Shown piece after piece: positions 6,971 to 13,183 of a DNA stretch of 13,183 nucleotides. The DNA lies in contig SKJD01000374.1 of the NCBI GenBank assembly GCA_007116095.1, forward strand, positions 1 to 13,183. Direction: 5' to 3'. Origin of the DNA: Candidatus Hydrogenedentota bacterium. GTDB lineage: Bacteria; Hydrogenedentota; Hydrogenedentia; Hydrogenedentales; SCBR16-9. Made by a program: the position numbers and the translations under genes. Positions within the stretch are counted from its first letter, which is position 1. Each line of letters begins with the position of its first letter. The notes under the pieces were generated by a model. The model was not told the DNA's origin. It searched no databases and saw only the letters and a list, made by a program, of their open reading frames with translations.

Positions 6971-7933
6971 TCAGCTTGAGCGGACCTTGCTTGCGAAAGT
7001 ACCACGGCGGGCCAGCAGAATGCCACCCAGGATAATCATCCCGCCCACGAGCTGCCACGGCCCGATAGGCTCGGCCAGGATGATCCAGGCGGCCACGGCG
7101 GCGACGGCGGGTTGCACCAGCAGGCTCGTCGAGGCGAAAGAGGCCGGCAAGTGCGCCAGCGCATAGACGATCAGGCCCTGGCCGCAGGCATGGGAGAAGA
7201 AACCCAGCCCCAGTAGGACGCCCCAGGCCCGCCAGTCGTAGAGGTCGGCCCAGAGCAGGCTTTCCCCGCTGAGCAGGGCCACTGGCAACACGAAGATAGC
7301 ACTCCAGATTGCTGTGTGGCACATCAACCCGGCGGTGTCGAAACGGCTGCGCAGGCGCGCTACGGACAATTGGTAGGCGCCGTAGAACAGGGCGGTCAAA
7401 ATCCCCAGCATGTCCCCGAGAAAATACTCCCGGCTGATCTGCAGGCTGTTGCCCATCAACACCGCTGCGCCGAAGATGGCCAGGCACAAGCCCAGTAGGA
7501 AGCCCCGGGTGATGCGATCCCGGAACAGGACCCAGGCCGCCACGGTCACGAAAATCGGCGCCATGTTCGGCAGCAGGGTGGCATTGGCGACCGCGGTAAA
7601 TTGCAGCGACCAATGCCAGAGGATCAGGTCGCCGGCGAAGAAAAAGCCCGGGATAATCAGCAGCGCATAGGCCTTGCGCGGTGGCCGTTGCCGGGGAAGC
7701 TTTGGGGCGCGGCTGTTCATCCAGAGCATCAGCGGAAACAGCACCGGCAGCGAGAAAACCAGCCGCCAGAACGCCGTGGCCGAAGGGCCGACTGGACTCA
7801 GCCGCACCAGGATCCCGGCGAAGGCGATGCTGCACGCGCCCAGAATCAGGGCGGTGAAAGCGGTCGCATGAAAGTCCGGCAACACTTCCGGCTTGGGCTT
7901 GGGCGATGAAGGCGTCGTGTCCTGATCGTCCAT
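6971..7933 (-). CDS. EamA-family (DMT superfamily) transporter
   Basis: This is an inner-membrane transporter of the drug/metabolite superfamily, whose members move amino acids, metabolites or sugars; the substrate here is unknown. The 320-residue product has a hydrophilic Pro-rich N-terminal tail of about 20 residues, then about ten hydrophobic segments in two EamA-like halves, including ACSIAFAGILVRL in the first and GILTALFYGAYQLSVARLRS opening the second. It ends with a basic tail (ARRGTFASKVRSS). ATG 7933 is chosen over the TTG five codons upstream because AAGGTGGTG lies directly before it. It follows the dehydrogenase gene by 39 bp and precedes the isomerase gene by 53 bp, so cotranscription is likely. 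Its position suggests import or export of a sugar or intermediate of the same pathway. Confidence 0.88.
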   Translation of the reverse strand: MDDQDTTPSSPKPKPEVLPDFHATAFTALILGACSIAFAGILVRLSPVGPSATAFWRLVFSLPVLFPLMLWMNSRAPKLPRQRPPRKAYALLIIPGFFFAGDLILWHWSLQFTAVANATLLPNMAPIFVTVAAWVLFRDRITRGFLLGLCLAIFGAAVLMGNSLQISREYFLGDMLGILTALFYGAYQLSVARLRSRFDTAGLMCHTAIWSAIFVLPVALLSGESLLWADLYDWRAWGVLLGLGFFSHACGQGLIVYALAHLPASFASTSLLVQPAVAAVAAWIILAEPIGPWQLVGGMIILGGILLARRGTFASKVRSS

Positions 7934-7972
7934 CACCACCTTGCGCAATGCTTGTGGCTGCTAGCCGGCACG

Positions 7973-9130
7973 TTATTGTCCTGCGTCCAGCGCCGGTATG
8001 TCGACCCAGGCGCGATTCTTCCAGCTTTCAATGCCGAGCTCCGCCAACTGTACGCCCTTGGCGCCTTCCAGTAGACTCCAGCGGAAGGGCTCGTCCAGCG
8101 CTACATGCCGCAAGAAAAGTTCCCACTGTACCTTGAAGGCGTTGTCATAGGCGATGTTGTTCGGCATAGTCTTCCAGGCGGCCAGGTGATCGATGTCGCT
8201 GGAGATATCCGGATTCCAGACCGGTTTGGGCGTCTCTGCGTCGTGTTGCACATGACATTCCCGGAGTCCGGCGACGGCCGAGCCGTGCGTGCCGTCAATC
8301 TGGAAGGTGACCAGCTCGTCCCGCCGCACGCGCGTGCACCAGGAGGAATTGATCTGGCAGATCACGCCGGGCTCAGTCATAAAAGTCGCATAGGCCGCGT
8401 CGTCCGCCGTGCAGTCATAGGGCTTGCCCTGTTCATCCCGGCGCTTGGGGATATGCGTGGCGCCCATACAGCTTACGGCGTTTACGTTGCCAATCACGTT
8501 GTCGATCACATAGCGCCAGTGGCAGAGCATGTCGATGATGATGCCGCCGCCGTCTTCCGCCCGGTAGTTCCAGGAGGGACGCTGCGCTGGTTGGCCTTCC
8601 CCGGTGAAGACCCAGTAGCCGAAGTCGCCTTTCATCGACAGGATTTCCCCGAAAAAGCCGGTGTCGACCAGGTATTGCAGCTTGCGGATGCCCGGCAGCC
8701 AGAGCTTGTCCTGCACGACGCCATTCTTCACGCCTGCTTTTTTGGCTGCGGCGTAGAGTTCCAGGGCTTCTTTGCTGGTGACCGCCGTGGGTTTTTCGCA
8801 GTAAATGTGCTTGCCCGCGGCGATAGCCTGCATCACCGCATCATAGCGCCGGAGGGTGGTCTGGGCGTCGAAGTACACCGTGTACTGGGGATCCGCGAGC
8901 ACCGCGTCCAGGTCCGTGCTCCAGGGGATATCCCCCTGAGATTTCGCGAGCGGTTCCAGCTTCGCCGGGTTGCGTCCGACCAGGATCGGCTCGGGGAAGA
9001 TGCACTCAGCGTCGTTCACCCGGATGCCGCCTTGCTCCCGGATGGCGCTGATCGAGCGAATCAGGTGCTGGTTGGTACCCATGCGCCCGGTGACGCCATT
9101 CATAATAATTCCAATGCGGTGTGTTTTCAT
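7973..9130 (-). CDS. Gfo/Idh/MocA family oxidoreductase
   Basis: This is an NAD(P)-dependent sugar or polyol dehydrogenase of the glucose-fructose oxidoreductase family, predicted cytoplasmic. The 385-residue product has an N-terminal Rossmann region with GIIMNGVTGRMG at 7-18, YCEKPTAV at 110-117 with the catalytic Lys113 of the EKP motif, and EDGGGIIIDMLCHW at 192-205, where D200 and H204 match the usual substrate/catalytic positions. The frame is open for 54 more codons, but these only read through the 60-bp repeats and give a 20-residue protein repeat, so MKTHRIGI at 9130 is taken as the start, with AAGGA about 11 nt upstream. It is the first gene after the repeat array, 39 bp before the transporter gene. 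The exact substrate cannot be read from the sequence. Confidence 0.92.
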   Translation of the reverse strand: MKTHRIGIIMNGVTGRMGTNQHLIRSISAIREQGGIRVNDAECIFPEPILVGRNPAKLEPLAKSQGDIPWSTDLDAVLADPQYTVYFDAQTTLRRYDAVMQAIAAGKHIYCEKPTAVTSKEALELYAAAKKAGVKNGVVQDKLWLPGIRKLQYLVDTGFFGEILSMKGDFGYWVFTGEGQPAQRPSWNYRAEDGGGIIIDMLCHWRYVIDNVIGNVNAVSCMGATHIPKRRDEQGKPYDCTADDAAYATFMTEPGVICQINSSWCTRVRRDELVTFQIDGTHGSAVAGLRECHVQHDAETPKPVWNPDISSDIDHLAAWKTMPNNIAYDNAFKVQWELFLRHVALDEPFRWSLLEGAKGVQLAELGIESWKNRAWVDIPALDAGQ

Positions 9131-9162
9131 GGTTATATAAGTCCTTGGTTTGATTATGTTCT

Positions 9163-9214
9163 GGAGTAGCAAAGCTTGCTTTGCTTGGTTAGACGAAGCA
9201 AGCTTCGTCACTCC
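9163..9214. repeat. REPIN-like element, copy 1
   Basis: This 52-bp unit has outer arms GGAGT and ACTCC and two inner palindromes, AGCAAAGCTTGCTTTGCT and GACGAAGC-AA-GCTTCGTC. Folded, it makes a three-way cruciform. Left half GTAG plus palindrome is the architecture of REP sequences; the right half is an inverted partner with a different palindrome. It is first in an array with 60-bp spacing and sits just upstream of the dehydrogenase gene. Confidence 0.85.
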
Positions 9215-9222
9215 CGTGTTCT

Positions 9223-9274
9223 GGAGTAGCAAAGCTCGCTTTGCTTGGTTAGACGAAGCAAGTTTCGTCACTCC
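9223..9274. repeat. REPIN-like element, copy 2
   Basis: Same layout as copy 1, starting exactly 60 bp later. It differs by AAGCTCGC for AAGCTTGC in the first hairpin and AGTTTCGTC for AGCTTCGTC in the second. The second change leaves a G-T mismatch in the stem (GU-compatible on one strand). Confidence 0.85.
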
Positions 9275-9282
9275 GGTGTTTT

Positions 9283-9334
9283 GGATTAGCAAAGCTTGCT
9301 TTGCTTAATTGGACGAAGCAAGCTTCGTCACTCC
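9283..9334. repeat. REPIN-like element, copy 3
   Basis: Same layout, again 60 bp after the previous copy. The left arm reads GGATT instead of GGAGT and the linker between hairpins is TTAATTG rather than TTGGTTA. Both hairpins keep perfect pairing. Confidence 0.83.
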
Positions 9335-9345
9335 GGTATATTTTT

Positions 9346-9440
9346 GGAGTAGCAAAGTTCACTTTGCGTCCTTCGTGCAACGCACGAAGGTGACCTAACG
9401 GTATAACTATCAGTTTACGCAAACTAAAGTTTGCTACTCC
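9346..9440. repeat. long REPIN-like element, copy 4
   Basis: This 95-bp unit has perfect ends GGAGTAGC and GCTACTCC-type (GGAGTAG...CTACTCC). Inside are CAAAGT-TC-ACTTTG, CCTTCGTGC-AAC-GCACGAAGG (9370-9390), a GGTATAACTATC core and GCAAACT-AA-AGTTTGC (9419-9434). It shares the CCTTCGTGC hairpin and the GGTATA/GGTTATA core with the element at 5967-6083, so two classes, short and long, share the same ends. It may have arisen by insertion into a short copy whose right half is at 9447. Confidence 0.8.
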
Positions 9441-9446
9441 ATAATG

Positions 9447-9471
9447 GACGAAGCAAGCTTCGTCATTTCGG
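9447..9471. repeat. half REPIN-like element
   Basis: Only the right-hand palindrome GACGAAGC-AA-GCTTCGTC (9447-9464) is present, followed by a decayed end ATTTCGG in place of ACTCCGG. It abuts the long copy, which may have replaced or split its left half. Confidence 0.7.
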
Positions 9472-9477
9472 TGTTCT

Positions 9478-9529
9478 GGAGTAGCAAAGCTCGCTTTGCT
9501 TGATTGGACGAAGCTCGCTTCGTCACTCC
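9478..9529. repeat. REPIN-like element, copy 6
   Basis: This is a complete 52-bp short unit with GGAGT/ACTCC arms. Both hairpins carry the CTCG variant in the loop region (AAAGCTCGCTTT and GAAGCTCGCTTC), a matched change in the two halves. It lies 18 bp after the GH88-like gene stop and could affect the 3' end of that message. Confidence 0.85.
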
Positions 9530-9547
9530 GGTATCGCGTCCTAACCC

Positions 9548-10918
9548 TCAGTTCGGCCCGTAGAAGGTCAGGTAGGGACCGTCGCTCAGTTCCCGCTGGA
9601 GGTAGACCGCCAGCTCCATGGCGTGGTAGTCGCCCCACATGCAGGACTCGCCCTGTGGGACCTGTTTCCCGGCGGGAATATGGTCCCAGCCGTTGGGCCG
9701 GTGGTAAACCGCATGCAAGAGCAGGCCATGGTGTTCCGGGTCTTCCGAGAGGTAGGGCGGGGTAAAAAGCGTCTGCGCGACGCGGAGGCCGGCCTGGTAA
9801 TAGGGTTTGCCCTTGCCGTCCTTGTCCAGATAGCGCCCCAGCCGCAGGAGGCCCTGCGCGCAGATGGCCGCGGCCGAGCTGTCCACCGGCTCATGGGGAT
9901 TGTCCGGCTGCGAGGGTGCGTTGAGGTAGTCGCCCAGCTTGGCCAGGCCCGGGGCGCCGGTGTCCCAATAGGGCACGCCGTCGGTGGGGGTGTTCTCGAT
10001 GAAGAAATCCGCCGTGGCCTGGGCCATGTCCGCCAGCAAGCCCAGAAAATCGCCGCTGTCGTCGTGGGTGGCGTAGGCTTCCGGCGACATCACCGTGAAG
10101 AACTCCAGTTGCTCCGCCGCGCCCAGCAGAATCCAGGACAGGCCGCGGGTCCAGGTGCTGAAGGGCGAATAGCCCTGTTGCGTACTGGCGCAGCGGTAGT
10201 TCCCGTCATTCGTGTTGAAGAGGCTCTCATGCGCCACACGCCCGCGCACGTCGTAGTGATCGCGGCCCGTGCCGAAGTAGACATTGTAGCGGGCTGTGTT
10301 GCGGATATGTTGTATCGCCCGTTCCAGCAGGGAGATCTTCTTGTCATTTTCGCCCATCAGGACGTGGTCCAGGCGGTGGGCCAGCACCAAAGCCCGGCAA
10401 GATCGGATCGTATCCGAGAACAGCGAGTGTGGGCCGTTGAAGGAGTGGATGAAGCCGCTGCCGTCGGCGATCTCGGTCCAGCGGGCCGCCTGTATCGCGC
10501 CCGAGAGCTTCAGGGCCAGCTCATAGTATTCGATGGCCTCCGGGCTGCTGTCCATGCGGCCTTCCAGCGCCAGCCGCCGCAGGTTGCCATAGGTCGAGAC
10601 ATTGTTGAAGCCGTGATCATGCACCCCGATGTGGCTGATATGCGGCGCCATGAAGGCGTGGGTGTTCTTACGGCCCATCTCCAGGAACGCAGCGTCTTTC
10701 GTTGCGTCGAACTGGAGAATCTGGCAGCCATACATGAAGCCCTGGGTCCATTCCGTCCAGCCGCGGGTCGTGTATTTGCCCTGCACCGTGAAGACCGGGG
10801 CGCCCCGTTCGGGTTCCCAAGCGTCATTCAGGCGCTGTATTTTCGTGGATGTCAGTGAAAAAAACCGGTCCAGGGATTGGGCCAGTTCTTTCGTCGAAAC
10901 GGTATCGGATTGAATCAT
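9548..10918 (-). CDS. glycoside hydrolase family 88-like (unsaturated glucuronyl hydrolase)
   Basis: GH88 enzymes remove the 4,5-unsaturated uronic acid left by polysaccharide lyases, by hydrating its double bond. The 456-residue product is slightly longer than typical (about 380-400). Features that match an (alpha/alpha)6 GH88 barrel are HDHGFNNVSTYGNL at 100-113 with D101, FSDTIRS with D169 (candidates for the two catalytic Asp), GYSPFSTWTRGLSW at 249-262, GVPYWDTGAP at 314-323, DSSAAAICAQGLL at 346-358 and WGDYHAMEL at 428-436. No signal peptide is seen, so it acts in the cytoplasm on imported oligosaccharides. ATG 10918 (AGGAAA about 12 nt upstream) is preferred over a TTG 22 codons upstream. 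GH105 is the main alternative. It heads the carbohydrate locus, with the repeat array between it and the dehydrogenase gene. Confidence 0.8.
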   Translation of the reverse strand: MIQSDTVSTKELAQSLDRFFSLTSTKIQRLNDAWEPERGAPVFTVQGKYTTRGWTEWTQGFMYGCQILQFDATKDAAFLEMGRKNTHAFMAPHISHIGVHDHGFNNVSTYGNLRRLALEGRMDSSPEAIEYYELALKLSGAIQAARWTEIADGSGFIHSFNGPHSLFSDTIRSCRALVLAHRLDHVLMGENDKKISLLERAIQHIRNTARYNVYFGTGRDHYDVRGRVAHESLFNTNDGNYRCASTQQGYSPFSTWTRGLSWILLGAAEQLEFFTVMSPEAYATHDDSGDFLGLLADMAQATADFFIENTPTDGVPYWDTGAPGLAKLGDYLNAPSQPDNPHEPVDSSAAAICAQGLLRLGRYLDKDGKGKPYYQAGLRVAQTLFTPPYLSEDPEHHGLLLHAVYHRPNGWDHIPAGKQVPQGESCMWGDYHAMELAVYLQRELSDGPYLTFYGPN

Positions 10919-11251
10919 ATTTTTCGTATTTCCTGTAATCGGTGGGGCCGCAAACGTACTTTCCGATGCATCGCCGGACAGCAAATCCCCCGGTTTCCCC
11001 TGTGTAGAATCTTCCTGGCCTGATCTTATACACCCATTCTCTTAAAATCAAGACAACCGCGCTATGCAGCGTGATATGTGGAATCGCAAAGATCACATTT
11101 TTGACCTTTCGAGTCCTTTTTCAGGGTAACGGAATTTATGCAGGTTCTTAATCGAATGAAAATATGAATGTTTTAAGGTTACGTCAACTGGTTAACCCAG
11201 TACAAAGATGCCTGCATGAAACAAATCACAACATGTATAGGAGAAGGTTGT
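10919..11251. other. divergent intergenic region
   Basis: This 333-bp stretch separates the GH88-like gene (minus) from the pseudopilin gene (plus). It holds the candidate GH88 promoter, an AT-rich segment at 11090-11180 where the pseudopilin promoter is expected but not clear, and a quasi-palindrome ACTGGTTAACCCAGT at 11187-11201 that could be an operator. No gene or RNA is recognised. Confidence 0.5.
11023..11051 (-). promoter_or_regulatory. candidate promoter for the GH88-like gene
   Basis: On the minus strand TTGATT (11046-11051) and TAAGAT (11023-11028) are 17 bp apart, each 4 of 6 against consensus. Initiation near 11016 would give a leader of about 100 nt. The overlapping TATAAG could serve instead, but with poor spacing. 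Confidence 0.35.
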
Positions 11252-12217
11252 ATGAAACGTTCCGGCTTTACCCTGATTGAATTGCTGGTGGTGATTGCCA
11301 TCATCGGTATTTTGGCGGCCATTTTGCTGCCAGCATTGGCGCGGGCGCGGGAGGCGGCCCGTCGGGCGTCCTGCGCCAACAACTTAAAGCAATGGGGGGT
11401 GGTGTTCAAGATGTATTCCGGTGAAAACCGGGGCTACTTCCCGCGAAACAATGGTGGGACCAACACCGATGCGGTCTGGGGGGTCGACACCTACCGGGGC
11501 ATTCGCTCCGCCCCCTATGGTCCGGCCATCTACCCGGATTATCTTAATGATCTGAACCTTTTTATCTGTCCTTCTGCTTCAAATGCAGGTGAATTCGCGG
11601 AGCGTTGGGATTGTCCAAGTGGTTCATGGTGCACGCAGAACCCGAATCACCCGAATTTCGGCCAGATTGACCCCATGAAGTTCGGTGACGGTACGGAGAA
11701 CTACCTGTATCATGGCTGGGTGGCCGAAAATGACGATGTCTACGCCGCCTTGCATATCGCATGGCAGGCGCTTGCACATCCGAACCTGGGCTTCCAGGAT
11801 TTCTACCCCGAGCGGCTGGATCAGGATATTAACCTGTCCTGGTTTCCGGCAGGATTGATCCAGAACTTGGTTGATGGCCGCATGGACACAGCAACGATCG
11901 ATATCCCGCGTCGTCCGGTAGTGAGCGGAAACGCTGGCGGCCAGACCATCGCCCGGGTGCGCGAAGGCGCAGAGCGCTTCATGATCACGGACATCAACAA
12001 TCCGGGCGCGAGCGCAATGGGCCAGAGCACCATACCGATCATGTGGGATTATATTGAAGGGGCGCGTTATACCGCCCCCGATCGCGGCGCCCGCTTCAAC
12101 CACATACCGGGCGGCGCCAACATTTTGTACATGGACGGGCATGTGGAATTCCTCCGCTACCCGCAGGAAGATCACCCTATCTCGCACGTCCACGCTGTGA
12201 TTGGTCGTGGTAACTAA
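11252..12217 (+). CDS. type II secretion-type pseudopilin, DUF1559 family
   Basis: Such proteins are cleaved and N-methylated by prepilin peptidase and inserted in the inner membrane; large DUF1559 families occur in Planctomycetes, Lentisphaerae, Hydrogenedentes and relatives, mostly without known function. The 321-residue product begins [19 protein letters not shown]: cleavage after G5, mature Phe1 and Glu5 (E10 here), then a hydrophobic helix and [20 protein letters not shown]. The C-terminal motif reads [17 protein letters not shown] (His284 to Asp295), with ten residues between His and Asp where the family usually has nine. AGGAG lies 8 nt before ATG 11252; an ATG 12 codons upstream lacks this. 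It stands alone, not with other secretion genes, and a hairpin separates it from the phosphatase gene. Confidence 0.93.
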   Translation: MKRSGFTLIELLVVIAIIGILAAILLPALARAREAARRASCANNLKQWGVVFKMYSGENRGYFPRNNGGTNTDAVWGVDTYRGIRSAPYGPAIYPDYLNDLNLFICPSASNAGEFAERWDCPSGSWCTQNPNHPNFGQIDPMKFGDGTENYLYHGWVAENDDVYAALHIAWQALAHPNLGFQDFYPERLDQDINLSWFPAGLIQNLVDGRMDTATIDIPRRPVVSGNAGGQTIARVREGAERFMITDINNPGASAMGQSTIPIMWDYIEGARYTAPDRGARFNHIPGGANILYMDGHVEFLRYPQEDHPISHVHAVIGRGN

Positions 12218-12251
12218 TCTGGCTGGGTGAATTGAAATCAGCTTGTCTCTT

Positions 12252-12283
12252 GCGGCAGTGTATTCTCCGGAATGCGCTGCCGC
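12252..12283 (+). terminator. strong hairpin after the pseudopilin gene
   Basis: A 14-bp stem (GCGGCAGTGTATTC pairing with GAATGCGCTGCCGC, two G-U pairs as RNA) closes a TCCG tetraloop, 34 bp after the pseudopilin stop. No U-run follows (AGTCTCAAATTT), so it may be a weak or factor-aided terminator, or an mRNA stability element that sets the pseudopilin apart from the downstream gene. Confidence 0.5.
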
Positions 12284-12333
12284 AGTCTCAAATTTCAGCG
12301 ATAGTCCGAAGTACATGATTCAAAGGAGTTCCA

Positions 12334-13183
12334 ATGCTAAAAAAATACAGGTTCGCCGGTGTTGTGTTGCGATTTGGCATGTTGTTTGTAAGCATCACGG
12401 GGATGCTCCCGGCTCTGTCTATGGCCTGGGCTGCCGAGCCGGTCGCGGTGTACCTCACCTGGCGCGAGGACCCCACCTCCACCATGGTGATTCATTGGCA
12501 CAGCCCGGACGCGGAGAATGCGATTACCGCTGTAGCCTATGCAGAAGCCGATGCCGCCGCAGACGCCGAAGCCTGGGTGGAAATCGGGGCCTGGTCACGG
12601 TCGATGCTGGGATCGGATCGCATTATACACAAGACGGAGCTCGGGGGCCTCAAACCCGCCACACGCTATGCCTTCCGCTTCGCAGAGGATGCAGAGCAGT
12701 ATTTCTTCGAGACCATGCCAGCGCAACTGGAGGAACCAATCCGCTTTGTGGTGGGTGGCGACTCAGCGCCCTATCCGCTCATGGCGGACATGTGTCGGGA
12801 GGCGGCGGCCCGGGATCCACATTTTGCCGTCATTGGTGGCGACATCGCCTATGGCAATGCTGACCCAGCGTTGATTGCGCGCTGGTATGCCTGGTTTGAA
12901 TGGTGGCATAACAACATGATTGCGCCCGACGGCCGCTTGATTCCCGTGGTCGTGGGCATCGGCAACCACGAAGTCGCAGAGCGCTACGTGGACCGTGGCG
13001 CGACCTATGCCTCCGCGCCGTATTTCACCAGTCTTTTTGCCTTTCCTGGACTGCCGGGCTATGGCGTGCTGGATTTCGGGGATTACCTCAGTTTAATCCT
13101 GCTGGACACCGGTCATCTTAACGAGATTCCCGGCCAACAGACCGACTGGCTGGAGCAGGTGCTTGTGGGCCGACAAAACCAGA
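12334..13183 (+). CDS. secreted purple acid phosphatase-like metallophosphoesterase, 5' part
   Basis: This predicted exported phosphatase has an Fe/Zn-type dinuclear site. The reading frame starts at ATG 12334, with AAGGAG about 6 nt upstream, and is still open at the window end, so 283 residues are visible. Residues 1-33 form a signal peptide with cleavage after AWA (33/34). Residues 36-128 look like the fibronectin-like N-terminal domain of purple acid phosphatases (VYLTWREDPTSTMVIHW, GLKPATRYAFRF). The catalytic domain shows GGDSAP with D143, GGDIAYGNAD with D170 and Y173, and GNHE with N211/H212. LLDTGH (about 265-270) is visible, but the last two histidine motifs are beyond the edge. The GDxG first motif is GDSA here. 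It may act on phosphate esters or a phosphodiester outside the cell; function next to the pseudopilin is unknown. Confidence 0.87.
   Translation, partial: MLKKYRFAGVVLRFGMLFVSITGMLPALSMAWAAEPVAVYLTWREDPTSTMVIHWHSPDAENAITAVAYAEADAAADAEAWVEIGAWSRSMLGSDRIIHKTELGGLKPATRYAFRFAEDAEQYFFETMPAQLEEPIRFVVGGDSAPYPLMADMCREAAARDPHFAVIGGDIAYGNADPALIARWYAWFEWWHNNMIAPDGRLIPVVVGIGNHEVAERYVDRGATYASAPYFTSLFAFPGLPGYGVLDFGDYLSLILLDTGHLNEIPGQQTDWLEQVLVGRQNQ

Noticed and set aside
6918..7835. N-terminal extension of the isomerase frame by 306 codons
   Set aside because: It overlaps the transporter gene in another frame and is Arg/Pro/Gly-rich without domain features; the family start is at 6917.
8105..9169. 354-codon plus-strand ORF opposite the dehydrogenase gene
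   Set aside because: Antisense shadow of a gene with clear family motifs.
9163..9529. CRISPR array
   Set aside because: The regular 60-bp period looks suggestive, but the repeated part is 52 bp of palindromes with only 8-bp, near-identical gaps; there are no unique spacers and no cas genes.
9249..9638. 129-codon minus-strand ORF across the repeats
   Set aside because: It only translates repeat palindromes and the shifted end of the GH88-like gene.
9623..10858. 411-codon plus-strand ORF opposite the GH88-like gene
   Set aside because: High-GC shadow ORF without motifs; the minus-strand product has coherent GH88 features.
11187..11201. Quasi-palindrome ACTGGTTAACCCAGT as a regulator operator
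   Set aside because: Symmetry is broken by a one-base shift, no second copy was seen, and no regulator gene is in the window.
12243..12863. 206-codon plus-strand ORF overlapping the phosphatase gene
   Set aside because: Wrong frame; the frame from 12334 encodes a signal peptide and metallophosphatase motifs with a good ribosome site.

Overview
The window is GC-rich bacterial chromosome with conserved housekeeping genes on the left and accessory carbohydrate and surface genes on the right. The pseudopilin with a [19 protein letters not shown] leader and a C-terminal H..DG motif, next to a GH88-like hydrolase, a Gfo/Idh/MocA oxidoreductase, a TIM-barrel sugar isomerase and a secreted acid phosphatase, is the gene mix usual in Planctomycetes, Lentisphaerae, Verrucomicrobia or Candidatus Hydrogenedentes. 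I favour one of these lineages, most tentatively Hydrogenedentes. No marker in the window proves it.

Positions 1-4389 read on the minus strand. The group starts with a DUF177/YceD gene (4389-3760), then rpmF (3711-3535), plsX (3441-2392) and fabD (2389-1493), followed by a strong intrinsic terminator (1411-1446). fabG (1288-554) comes next with its own perfect TATAAT box, then a second hairpin (464-508), about 340 bp without a gene, and the first 42 codons of radA (127 to beyond base 1). This is the widespread yceD-rpmF-plsX-fab order, but fabH is missing between plsX and fabD, acpP/fabF do not follow fabG, and fabG is uncoupled from fabD. The yceD promoter lies so close to its ATG that the mRNA would be nearly leaderless.

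Positions 4537-5922 (plus) hold a 461-residue predicted lipoprotein: a lipobox-like signal, long acidic and Pro/Gln/Tyr-rich linkers, a small BamE/SmpA-like domain in the middle and a compact beta-rich C-terminal domain. It diverges from the yceD operon.

Positions 6093-10918 (minus) form a carbohydrate locus. In transcription order it has a GH88-like unsaturated glucuronyl hydrolase, a 417-bp gap filled with paired hairpin repeats, a Gfo/Idh/MocA dehydrogenase, an EamA-type transporter and a xylose-isomerase-like TIM barrel. The simplest reading is uptake or handling of uronate-containing oligosaccharides, followed by redox and isomerase steps on the released sugar.

Positions 11252-13183 (plus) encode a DUF1559-type pseudopilin, a strong hairpin, and a secreted purple-acid-phosphatase-like enzyme cut by the window edge.

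The most distinctive structure is a family of REPIN-like repeats: GTAG or GGAG-headed palindromes arranged in inverted pairs. It forms a tandem array with exact 60-bp spacing at 9163-9529, and a related long copy lies between convergent genes at 5967-6083. I see no rRNA, tRNA, CRISPR array, transposase or defence system.
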